In this document: in pieces, positions 33,717 through 41,245 of the stretch
How the letters are laid out: the number at the start of each line of letters is the position of its first letter
How positions within the stretch are numbered: position 1 is the stretch's first letter
Assembly (NCBI GenBank): GCA_041913045.1
Contig: JAYSGB010000037.1
Coordinates: 1-41,245 of the forward strand
From: CAMLOF01 sp041913045
GTDB lineage: Bacteria; Pseudomonadota; Gammaproteobacteria; Burkholderiales; Burkholderiaceae_C
Direction: 5' to 3'
Length of the DNA: 41,245 nucleotides
The notes under the pieces: model-generated
What the model was told of the DNA's origin: nothing
What the model saw: the letters and a program-made list of their open reading frames with translations, nothing else
Databases searched by the model: none
Position numbers and translations under genes: made by a program

Positions 33717-34901
33717 ATGAGAATTTCCGAGCGCGCGCAGCGCATCGACCCGTTTTACGTGATGCAGGTGGCCAAAGAGGCGCAAGCCCTGGCTGCCAAC
33801 CTGGGGCCCGGCGAGCCCCGCATGATCTTTCTGAACATCGGCGAGCCCGACTTCACCGCGCCGCCGCTGGTGCAGGCCGCTGCCGACATGGCCATCGACC
33901 AGGGGCAGACCCAGTACACCAACGCGCTGGGCCTGCTGCCGCTGCGCGAACGCATCAGCCAGTGGTACGCGCAACGCTTCGGCGTGGACGTGCCCGCGCG
34001 GCGCATTGCCATCACCGCAGGTGCCTCGGCCGCGCTGCAGTTGGCGTGCCTGGCGCTGTTCGACCCGGGCGATGAAGTGCTCATGCCCGACCCCAGCTAC
34101 CCCTGCAACCGGCACATCCTCTCGGCTATCGGCGCGCGCGCGGTGTTGCTGCCCACCACCGCCGAACAGCGTTACCAGCTGGACGCCCATGAAGTGGCCG
34201 AAGCCTGGGGCGAGCGCACCCGCGGCGTGCTGCTGGCGTCGCCGTCGAACCCGACCGGCACCTCCATCGACCCAGACGAGCTGCGCCGCATCCACGAGGT
34301 GGTGCACTCGCGCGGCGGCGTCACCCTCATCGACGAGATCTATCTGGGCCTGAGCCACGACGAACGCTACGGCCAGACAGCGCTGGCCATTGACGACAAC
34401 ATCGTCAGCGTCAACAGCTTCTCCAAGTACTTCAACATGACCGGCTGGCGCCTGGGCTGGCTGGTGGTGCCCGACGCCATGGTGGACGCCGTGGAGCGCC
34501 TGTCGCAAAACCTTTACATCTGTGCCAGCACCGTGGCGCAACACGCTGCGCTGGCCTGTTTCGAGCCCGACAGCATTGCCGAGTACGAACGCCGCCGCGC
34601 CGAGTTCAAGGCCCGTCGCGACTGGTTCATTCCCGCCCTGCGCGAGCTGGGTTTTGGTCTACCCGTGATGCCCGATGGCGCCTTCTACGCCTGGGCCGAT
34701 GCCAGCCCGCTGTTCCACAAACTGGGTGTGAGCGACAGCGCCGCCTTCGTGGCCGAACTGATGCGCCGCGCCCATGTGGTGGTGACGCCCAGCCGCGACT
34801 TCAGCGACCGTGACACCGGCACACACATACGCTTTTCCACGGCCAGCGCCATGTCCGATCTGCGCGAAGCCGTGGAGCGCATGCGCTCACTGCTGGTCTG
34901 A
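33717..34901 (+). CDS. Class I/II pyridoxal-phosphate aminotransferase
   Basis: A 394-residue fold-type I aminotransferase. The Schiff-base lysine is Lys237 in NSFSKYFNMTGWRLGW. Other conserved blocks are LNIGEPDFTAPP, YTNALGLLPLRERIS, MPDPSYPCNRHI, SPSNPTGTSI and the final IRFSTA arginine. A GTG at 33708, overlapping the GntR stop, is an alternative start. The substrate is not identifiable. Its operon position allows a role with ureidoglycine or glyoxylate, but the known ureidoglycine aminotransferases belong to another class. It overlaps the 3' end of the converging sensor kinase by 15 bases. Confidence 0.9.
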   Translation: MRISERAQRIDPFYVMQVAKEAQALAANLGPGEPRMIFLNIGEPDFTAPPLVQAAADMAIDQGQTQYTNALGLLPLRERISQWYAQRFGVDVPARRIAITAGASAALQLACLALFDPGDEVLMPDPSYPCNRHILSAIGARAVLLPTTAEQRYQLDAHEVAEAWGERTRGVLLASPSNPTGTSIDPDELRRIHEVVHSRGGVTLIDEIYLGLSHDERYGQTALAIDDNIVSVNSFSKYFNMTGWRLGWLVVPDAMVDAVERLSQNLYICASTVAQHAALACFEPDSIAEYERRRAEFKARRDWFIPALRELGFGLPVMPDGAFYAWADASPLFHKLGVSDSAAFVAELMRRAHVVVTPSRDFSDRDTGTHIRFSTASAMSDLREAVERMRSLLV

Positions 34902-37676
34902 CGAAGTCCCTGCTGCCGCACTGAAGGGTATGTGCAGCCGCACCGTGGTGCCAAGGCCTGGTGCGCTGATGACCTCCACCTCGCCGCCCAGCATGAGGCC
35001 GCGTTCACGCATGCTGGCCAGCCCCAGGGCTCGTGGGCGTGGCACGCGGGGATCGAAACCTTGTCCGTTGTCAGTGATTTCCAGCAAGTGGCCCGTAGAC
35101 GTGTCGCGGAAACGAACCGTGACCTGGCTGGCCTGCGCATGGCGAGCCACGTTGGTCAGCGATTCCTGCGCCACCCGGAAAGCGGCAGTCGCCTGCGCCT
35201 CGCTCAGGTTTGCAATGCCCGGCGCCAGATCGGTGTGGCACGGTGTGTCTGAATACTGGCTGAATTCGCTGGCCAGCCATTCCAGCGCAGGGCGCAAGCC
35301 CATGTTCAATGCCGATGGGCGCAGCGCTGACGTCACGTGGCGTGCCACCTGAATGGTCGAGTCCACGGTGTCGATCAGCTGCTGGAGTCCCTTGGAAAGT
35401 TCCGGTGAGTGCTCCGCGTGCTGCAGGCGCAGCATGGCCAGACTGAGCCGCAGTGCCGTGAGGCGTTGCCCCAGTTCGTCGTGGACTTCGCGGGCAATGC
35501 GTTTGCGCTCCTCCTCCCGGGTGGAATCGTTCAGGCTGGTGAGCTCCTGCAACTTGCGGTAAGAGTCGCTCAACTCCCGCTCAGCCCTCTTGCGCTCGGT
35601 GATGTCGTTGAGGTAGCCGTGCCAAAGGAGTTCGCCCTCGCTGTTCCACTCTGGGGTGGTGCGCAATTCCACCCAGCGCTCACCCAGCTCCGCGTGGGTG
35701 GTGCGGTATTCGATCACACAAGGGTGCATCGTCAACTCGGCCTGGGCCAACGCCTTGCGCACACGAGACTCTTGACCCGGTAGCATGCACCGGAAGAGCA
35801 ATGACGCGTCATCCATTAGCTGCTGTTGGGTCAGCCCCAGTACGTCGTGAACGCCAGGGCTTGCGTACAAAAACTTCTCGCCTGCGGCTTCTCGGCCACT
35901 CAACACACAGGTAAAGAAGAAGCCCGGTGCCAGCTCCGCCAAATGAGCCAGCTTGCGCACCAGCTCGTCGTGCTGACGTCTGTCTGTGATGTTGCGCGCC
36001 ATGGCCAAGCCGTAGCGCACGCCGTCGAACTCAATGGACGATGTGCTGATCTCCACGGGAAACGTTCGGCCGTCCTTTCGCCGGTGGCTGGTTTCAAAGC
36101 GCCGGTCATATCCGATTGAGCCGTTCGCAATCTGCTGGACCATGAGTTCGATCGTGGCCGCTGGAATACTGGCGTCAATGTCCACCGGTCCCATGTTCAG
36201 CAAGTCTTCGCGGCTGTAGCCCAGTGCCTCGCAGGCGGCGTTGCTCACGTAGACGAAGCGGCCGCTGGAGTTCGTGATGTAGGCTGCGTCGGTAGAGGCG
36301 TTGACAGCCTTGGTCAGCAAGTGCAGGTCGCGCTCGGCCAGCTTGCGCTGCGTGATGTCAACGAAGGTCACAATCACCTGCACGACGCTTCCGTGTTCGT
36401 TGAACACCGGGTCGGCATTCACCAGCGCCCAAACCCTGGCGCCGGTACGGGGTTGATTCAGACCGAGGACCATATTGCGCACTGGCTGGGCAGTGCTCAT
36501 GACGCGGTTCGCCGGAAACTCCTCGGGCAACGCCTGGCGGCCATCCTCGTGGAGCAGGACCCATTGGGGATCCTCGGCCGATGTTCCCAGAAGTTCCGTT
36601 TCTGTCAGACCCAGAATCTGCTGCGCGACCGGGTTGGCCACGATGATCCGCATATCGGCGTCATGTACCACCACCGCTGCCTGAATCTTCTCGATCAATG
36701 TGCGGTATCGCGCTTCGCTGGCGCGCATGGCGTCCTCGAGGCGGCGTCGCTCGGTGATTTCGTTGGCCACGCCAATCACGCCGATCACATGACCTTGCGC
36801 ATCACGTACCGCCAGTTTTGTGGTTTCCAACAAGGCCTGGCGGCCGTCGCTTGCATAGGTTATCCACTCTTCGTTGACACGGGGGCCGTCGGCGGCCATG
36901 GCTTCCAGGTCCTTCTGGCGGATGAAGCTCGCCAGACCGGCCTCTACAAAGTCAAAATCTGTCTTGCCGACGATGTCGGCCTCCGCTGCTCCAAAAAACT
37001 GCTCGATGAGCGGGTTGCACATGAGATAGCGGCCGTCCCGGTCTTTCATCCAAGCCAGGTGCGGCAGTGCGCGAACGAAGGCCCGCAAGGTGGTGCGTTC
37101 CTGGTCCAGAGCGAATTCGGCCCATTTGCGTTTGGTGATGTCTCTTGCCAGCACGGTGAATATCGGTGAGCTGCCTGCAGAGTGCGGCTTGCGGGCCACC
37201 GACAGTTCAAACCAGCACTCTCCATGGGGCAAGCTCAGGCAATACTGTTTACCGTTCGAGAAGCCCTTGTCATTCGCTTCGTGCAGTGCTTCCCTGACTG
37301 TGTTTGCCGCATCTTCTGGCAACACATCCCGCACGGTCTGGCTGATCAGTTGATCGGGTGGCGCAACCAGCAGTTCGGGGTGGGAGCTGTAGTGGCACGC
37401 GAGGTACCGCCCTTCGAGGTCTATTTCGAAGTACAGGTCGGGCATCGCGTTCGCCGTGTCTGCTGGGCCGGAAGGTCGCGAATTCGTGTCAACCGGGTTC
37501 TTGCGGCGCCAGCGCTGCACGAGCAGTGCCACGCCTGTGATCAGCATGGCAAGTCCACCAAGCAAGGGCCAGGCAAATGACGCGGCTGCATGCGCAACAG
37601 CGTCAGCATGTGCAGGGTACGCCATCACCAGCCCGGTACACAGCAGGGCGGCGGCAGTGGGGCGTAGCGATGGCAT
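34887..37676 (-). CDS. Sensor histidine kinase with five PAS domains (NarX/HisKA_3 type)
   Basis: A 929-residue sensor. A signal-like N-terminus is followed by one strong membrane helix (about 40-60), RRKNP marking the cytoplasmic side. Five PAS-like units follow at about 75-190, 205-315, 330-450, 455-575 and 585-700; the third to fifth carry PAS-C-like ends. The HisKA_3 dimerisation domain (REEERKRIAREVHDELGQRLTALR, phospho-acceptor His in REVHDE) and the ATPase domain (ITDNGQGFDP, LGLASMRERGLMLGG) end it. The ATG at 37676 is preferred to a TTG at 37688. No NarL-type regulator is adjacent, so it is an orphan here. Its 3' end overlaps the aminotransferase. Confidence 0.92.
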   Translation of the reverse strand: MPSLRPTAAALLCTGLVMAYPAHADAVAHAAASFAWPLLGGLAMLITGVALLVQRWRRKNPVDTNSRPSGPADTANAMPDLYFEIDLEGRYLACHYSSHPELLVAPPDQLISQTVRDVLPEDAANTVREALHEANDKGFSNGKQYCLSLPHGECWFELSVARKPHSAGSSPIFTVLARDITKRKWAEFALDQERTTLRAFVRALPHLAWMKDRDGRYLMCNPLIEQFFGAAEADIVGKTDFDFVEAGLASFIRQKDLEAMAADGPRVNEEWITYASDGRQALLETTKLAVRDAQGHVIGVIGVANEITERRRLEDAMRASEARYRTLIEKIQAAVVVHDADMRIIVANPVAQQILGLTETELLGTSAEDPQWVLLHEDGRQALPEEFPANRVMSTAQPVRNMVLGLNQPRTGARVWALVNADPVFNEHGSVVQVIVTFVDITQRKLAERDLHLLTKAVNASTDAAYITNSSGRFVYVSNAACEALGYSREDLLNMGPVDIDASIPAATIELMVQQIANGSIGYDRRFETSHRRKDGRTFPVEISTSSIEFDGVRYGLAMARNITDRRQHDELVRKLAHLAELAPGFFFTCVLSGREAAGEKFLYASPGVHDVLGLTQQQLMDDASLLFRCMLPGQESRVRKALAQAELTMHPCVIEYRTTHAELGERWVELRTTPEWNSEGELLWHGYLNDITERKRAERELSDSYRKLQELTSLNDSTREEERKRIAREVHDELGQRLTALRLSLAMLRLQHAEHSPELSKGLQQLIDTVDSTIQVARHVTSALRPSALNMGLRPALEWLASEFSQYSDTPCHTDLAPGIANLSEAQATAAFRVAQESLTNVARHAQASQVTVRFRDTSTGHLLEITDNGQGFDPRVPRPRALGLASMRERGLMLGGEVEVISAPGLGTTVRLHIPFSAAAGTSSDQQ

Positions 37677-37715
37677 GTGCGTGGTCAAACCAGATGGCCA
37701 AAAACCAGATTCCGA

Positions 37716-37744
37716 TGATTATCATGCCCTACGCTTAGGTACAA
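37716..37744 (-). promoter_or_regulatory. Predicted promoter of the sensor kinase
   Basis: On the minus strand TTGTAC (37744-37739) and TAATCA (37721-37716) are spaced by 17 bases, about 40 bases before the ATG. The rest of the 228-base gap to recX holds no gene or clear terminator. Confidence 0.5.
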
Positions 37745-37904
37745 GCGTTAATAAAGCCGGGTGGTGCCTGCCAAGGGCAATGAGATCGTTTTTGCTGGGT
37801 TTTTCTGTTGGTACGGGGGTGTAAGCGCGAGTTGGGTAGGGTTGCCCTGAGTCGGTCATGCTTTTTGGCGGGCATGCATCACATTTACATGGCTTGGCCG
37901 GGGC

Positions 37905-38357
37905 TCAGTTTTCCTCCTGGCCCTTGATCACCCGGTGCAGGACTTCGGGTGCGAAACCGCGCGCGGCCAGGAAGCGCATCTGCCGGGCGCGCTCGGTGGC
38001 ATCGGTGGGCGGTTGGCCAAACTTGCGTTGCCACACGGCCAGGGCGCGTTCGTGCTCGGTGGCGCGCAGGGCTTCCACCGTTTCGCGCACCACGGCTTCG
38101 TCCAGTCCTTTGGCCTGAAGTTCGGCACGCACGCGTGCAGTGCCCAGTTTGCTGGCGCGGCGGTGCACCACACTGTCGGCCACGCGTTCGTCGTTGATGA
38201 AACCTTTGGCCTGCAGCGCGTCGAGCGCGCTGGCCAACTCGCCTTCCTCGGTTTCGTGCACCTGCAGCTTGCGCTCCAGTTCCAGGCGCGAGTGTTCGCG
38301 CTGGGTCAGCAGCCGCAGGGCGCGGTTTTTCAGGGAAGGCGGGCTGACTGGCTTCAT
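37905..38357 (-). CDS. recX: Recombination regulator RecX
   Basis: A 150-residue RecA modulator. The three-helix repeats of the family are visible (LKNRALRLLTQREHSRLELERKL; LDALQAKGFINDERVADSVVHRRASKLG; RARQMRFLAARGFAPEVLHRVI). RecX caps or dissolves RecA filaments. It overlaps recA by ATGA at 38354-38357, so it is translated with it. Length is typical. Confidence 0.96.
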   Translation of the reverse strand: MKPVSPPSLKNRALRLLTQREHSRLELERKLQVHETEEGELASALDALQAKGFINDERVADSVVHRRASKLGTARVRAELQAKGLDEAVVRETVEALRATEHERALAVWQRKFGQPPTDATERARQMRFLAARGFAPEVLHRVIKGQEEN

Positions 38358-39415
38358 TCGGCGTCGGCGGTTTCCACGTTGGCAGGCAGAGCGGGCACGC
38401 CCAGTGCATCGCGGATTTTGTTCTCGATCTCGCGGGCCAATTGCGGGTTCTCGCGCAGGAATTCGCGAGCGTTTTCGCGGCCCTGGCCGATCTTCTCGCC
38501 GTTGTAGGCATACCAGGCGCCGGACTTTTCCACCGCCTTGTGCACCACGCCCAGGTCCACGATCTCGCCTTCGCGGCTGATGCCTTCACCGTAGAGGATG
38601 TCGAACTCGGCGGTCTTGAACGGGGGCGCCACCTTGTTCTTCACGACTTTGACCTTGGTTTCGCTGCCGACCACTTCTTCGCCCTTCTTGATGGAGCCAG
38701 TGCGGCGGATGTCGATGCGAACCGAGGCGTAGAACTTGAGCGCGTTACCGCCCGTGGTGGTTTCAGGACTGCCGAACATCACGCCGATCTTCATGCGGAT
38801 CTGGTTGATGAAAATGACCATGCAGTTGGTCTTCTTGATGGTGGCGGTCAGCTTGCGCAGGGCCTGGCTCATCAGGCGGGCTTGCAGGCCGGGCAGGCTG
38901 TCGCCCATGTCACCTTCGATTTCGGCCTTGGGGGTGAGTGCGGCCACCGAGTCCACCACGATCAGGTCCACCGCGCCTGAGCGCACCAGGCTGTCCACGA
39001 TCTCCAGCGCTTGTTCGCCGGTGTCGGGCTGGGAGATCAGCATCTCCTGCAGGTTCACGCCCAGCTTCTGTGCGTACTGCACGTCCAGGGCGTGTTCGGC
39101 GTCCACGAAGGCGCAGGTGCCGCCTTGCTTCTGCATTTCGGCAATGACCTGCAGCGTCAGCGTCGTCTTGCCGGACGATTCCGGGCCATAGATTTCGATG
39201 ACGCGGCCGCGCGGCAGACCGCCCACGCCCAGGGCCACGTCCAGGCCCAGCGAGCCGGTGGAGACGACCTGGATGTCTTCGATGGCCTCGCCTTCGCCCA
39301 GGCGCATGATGGTGCCTTTGCCGAACTGTTTCTCGATTTGGGCGAGCGCGGCTTGCAGGGCTTTGGCTTTTTCGCTGTCCAGGGCCTTGGCGGCGGTGTT
39401 GACGGTTGCGTTCAT
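38354..39415 (-). CDS. recA: Recombinase RecA
   Basis: ATP-dependent strand-exchange protein and SOS co-protease. The 353 residues match the family. Walker A is GPESSGKTT (77-85); Walker B is the DLIVVDSVAALTPKAE stretch. The L2 loop region NQIRMKIGVMFGSPETTTGGNALKFYAS is intact. The C-terminal tail (DAE-rich) is acidic as usual. The ATG at 39415 is the first of the conserved protein (MNATVNTAAKALDSEKAKAL); the longer frame upstream is non-coding leader. The promoter region lacks an SOS box; see the regulatory entry. Confidence 0.99.
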   Translation of the reverse strand: MNATVNTAAKALDSEKAKALQAALAQIEKQFGKGTIMRLGEGEAIEDIQVVSTGSLGLDVALGVGGLPRGRVIEIYGPESSGKTTLTLQVIAEMQKQGGTCAFVDAEHALDVQYAQKLGVNLQEMLISQPDTGEQALEIVDSLVRSGAVDLIVVDSVAALTPKAEIEGDMGDSLPGLQARLMSQALRKLTATIKKTNCMVIFINQIRMKIGVMFGSPETTTGGNALKFYASVRIDIRRTGSIKKGEEVVGSETKVKVVKNKVAPPFKTAEFDILYGEGISREGEIVDLGVVHKAVEKSGAWYAYNGEKIGQGRENAREFLRENPQLAREIENKIRDALGVPALPANVETADAE

Positions 39416-39435
39416 GAAAATTCCTTTTAAAACAT

Positions 39436-39523
39436 GAGGTTGAAGCACTAACCTCCCTCGCTTCAATATCTTTCGGTTGGTGCTTGGACGGCAGTTTATC
39501 GCGATATATCTTTCTGAAATCAA
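39436..39523. promoter_or_regulatory. recA-marR control region: promoter, palindrome, competing leader hairpins
   Basis: On the minus strand TTGATT (39523-39518) and GATAAA (39500-39495), 17 bases apart, are a good recA promoter. A perfect palindrome TATCGCGATA (39497-39506) overlaps the -10 and is a plausible MarR operator. The leader has two mutually exclusive stems: GAGGTT/AACCTC (39436-39441, 39450-39455) and TTGAAGC/GCTTCAA (39440-39446, 39460-39466). No CTGT-N8-ACAG SOS box exists in the gap from 39416 to 39557. Confidence 0.5.
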
Positions 39524-39557
39524 TATTTTTAGTCAGTTTATATTACTATTTTTGGCC

Positions 39558-40055
39558 ATGGAAACACCCGCTATCACACCCCCGGAAATGCTCGAAGACC
39601 GTTGGCGCCAAACCCACCTGGGTCGGTTGATGGGGCGGGCCTTGCGGCGGTTTGACGAGCGGGTGTTGGAGCTGATGACGCACTCGGTGGATGCGCCGCT
39701 GGCGCTGTCGAACCTGGCGGCGCGCGGGCAGGTGGGGGCGGCGCACATCCACATCACGCGCCATCTGGGTCTGCGTGGTTCGCGCTTGACCGAGCTTGCG
39801 GACAGCGCGGGAATGACCAAGCAGGCCATGGGTGACTTGGTGGATCAGTGTGTGGCCTGGGGCCTGGTGCGGCGGGTGCCTGATCCGTTGGATGCGCGTG
39901 CGAAGAGGATCGTGTTCACCGATACGGGGTTGGCTTGGCTGGCAGCGTTTCATCAGGCGGTGACGCAGGCCGAGGAGGAGTTTCACGCGCATGTGGGTAA
40001 CAACGTGGCCACCGTTGTGGCGCTGGGCCTTGAGGCGTACGCTGATGGGCCTTGA
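39558..40055 (+). CDS. MarR-family transcriptional regulator
   Basis: A 165-residue winged-helix protein. The DNA-binding core includes LSNLAARGQVGAAHIHITRHLGLRGSRLTELADSAGMTKQAMGDLVDQC with the wing in VRRVPDPLDARAKRIVFTDTG. The start METPAITPPE at 39558 is chosen because the upstream frame is AT-rich intergenic sequence. It is divergent from recA with the palindrome between, so it may repress itself and affect recA; that would be unusual. Ligand unknown. The following gap has no clear terminator. Confidence 0.88.
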   Translation: METPAITPPEMLEDRWRQTHLGRLMGRALRRFDERVLELMTHSVDAPLALSNLAARGQVGAAHIHITRHLGLRGSRLTELADSAGMTKQAMGDLVDQCVAWGLVRRVPDPLDARAKRIVFTDTGLAWLAAFHQAVTQAEEEFHAHVGNNVATVVALGLEAYADGP

Positions 40056-40103
40056 CGGCTTTTTTGCTGGCTGAAGGGGTTGTTGGCTTCTGAGGTGGCT
40101 CGC

Positions 40104-40221
40104 TTGCTGCGGCAGGCCTGGCCCTGCGGGGGCTCATGCTGTGATGGTCGGCGCCCTTGGCGCCGACTCCGCTATGGCCGCCACAGAAATCGCCCCCACA
40201 GGGCCAGGCCTGCCGCAGCCA
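40104..40221. repeat. Long inverted repeat, outer element of the 583-base gene-free region
   Basis: The 30-base arms 40104-40133 and 40192-40221 are reverse complements except for two positions. They flank a further perfect hairpin, GTCGGCGCC-CTT-GGCGCCGAC (40147-40167). As DNA it could form a cruciform; as RNA, a two-tier stem-loop. No gene is seen between marR (ends 40055) and the response regulator (starts 40639). The pieces resemble a palindromic intergenic repeat rather than a terminator, since no T-tract follows. Confidence 0.75.
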
Positions 40222-40268
40222 CCAAAGTTGTTGGAGGGCAACCGGTTGTGTGCCAACAATGGTTCGCC

Positions 40269-40503
40269 AAGGCGTGTGTGCCCAGGGGATGGCGCGCCTT
40301 GCGAGGTGCCGAGAAGCGCAGATGCCGTGGCTGCGCGCGCAGCGCGCTTCGTAACTGACTTGCGGCAGATGTCCGACCGGAGCGTTTCGCAGAAACGTGT
40401 AGGGAGTTTCTGCCGCGTGGCCACGGCATAGAGCATCGCAGGGAAGCCGGTGCGCAGCACCGGCCACCTCGTTGAAGCGCCAGCCCCTGGGCGCACACGC
40501 CTT
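40269..40503. repeat. Second nested inverted-repeat element, possible structured RNA or mobile palindromic repeat
   Basis: AAGGCGTGTGTGCCCAGGGG (40269-40288) pairs with 40484-40503 at 19 of 20 positions. Inside, ATGCCGTGGC (40322-40331) pairs with GCCACGGCAT (40420-40429), GCGGCAGA (40362-40369) with TCTGCCGC (40409-40416), and CGTTTC-GCA-GAAACG (40383-40397) forms the tip. All pairs nest in the right order, giving a branched rod of about 235 bases. 40289-40331 resembles 10525-10567. Function unknown. Confidence 0.65.
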
Positions 40504-40638
40504 GAGCCGCCAAAAAAACTTCGAGTGACACGTGTACCAAGCCTTACACGCAACAAACCGCGCAGCAACCGCATGGGAACCAGCAGCCGGTCACTAAAAT
40601 GGGGGCAAAGACCACGCGCCGAGCCCGAAGGAGACACC

Positions 40639-41245
<607 letters not shown>

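Noticed and set aside
39516..39538. CTG...CAG pair near recA as a LexA site
   Set aside because: Spacing is 17 bases between CTG and CAG, and neither CTGT nor ACAG occurs, so it does not fit the SOS box.
40504..40530. A7 tract after the second repeat as a terminator
   Set aside because: On either strand the T-tract precedes rather than follows the stem, so it cannot terminate.

Overview
This window looks like the chromosome of a high-GC betaproteobacterium, most likely a member of the Comamonadaceae (Acidovorax or a relative). The evidence is the gyrB-dnaN-dnaA / rpmH-rnpA-yidD-yidC-mnmE block typical of a replication-origin region, the GC-rich third codon positions, and the betaproteobacterial character of RecA, Gcl and PuuD. 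The lineage is inferred from gene content and protein style, not from a search.

Layout. (1) 1-60 looks like the end of an IS21-type element, followed by an AT-richer orphan gene (81-620) and a bidirectional terminator. (2) 745-10419 is the origin neighbourhood. gyrB, dnaN and dnaA run left; rpmH, rnpA, yidD, yidC and mnmE run right; the 286-base gap between dnaA and rpmH is the candidate origin. (3) 10567-13389 is a membrane-bound Cache-PAS-GGDEF-EAL protein. (4) 13494-20866 is a LysR regulator divergent from gcl-hyi-glxR-glycerate kinase-pyk, a complete route from glyoxylate to pyruvate. (5) 20868-34901 is a purine/ureide cluster: a UreI/AmiS-type channel, a tautomerase, a class II aldolase-like protein, an NCS2 urate/xanthine permease, PuuD urate hydroxylase and UraH run left. 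A GntR regulator, PuuE allantoinase, a fused UraD-AllC, an M20 hydrolase, an allantoin/hydantoin racemase-like protein, an NCS1 permease, a second GntR and a class I aminotransferase run right. (6) 34887-37676 is a five-PAS sensor histidine kinase with no adjacent regulator. (7) 37905-40055 is recA-recX and a divergent MarR gene. (8) 40056-40638 is gene-free and full of long inverted repeats. (9) A truncated OmpR-type response regulator closes the window.

How it works together. Regions 4 and 5 form one catabolic unit. Urate enters and is oxidised (PuuD), hydrolysed (UraH), decarboxylated (UraD), ring-opened (PuuE) and deaminated (AllC). The ureide carbon is released as glyoxylate, which Gcl, GlxR, glycerate kinase and pyruvate kinase turn into pyruvate. 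No xanthine dehydrogenase and no recognisable ureidoglycolate lyase lies in the window. A palindromic TTTGTATAC-type site occurs three times, at puuD, between uraH and gntR, and before the racemase, and is the probable operator of the first GntR.

The most interesting unexplained signals are the puuD leader RNA, in which a CCTCAC segment could pair either with an upstream GTGAGG or with an identical GTGAGG at the puuD ribosome-binding site; an asymmetric hairpin before the permease; the UraD-AllC fusion that skips a pathway step; the recA promoter with no SOS box but a palindrome over its -10; and a dispersed structured repeat at 10.5 kb and 40.3 kb.
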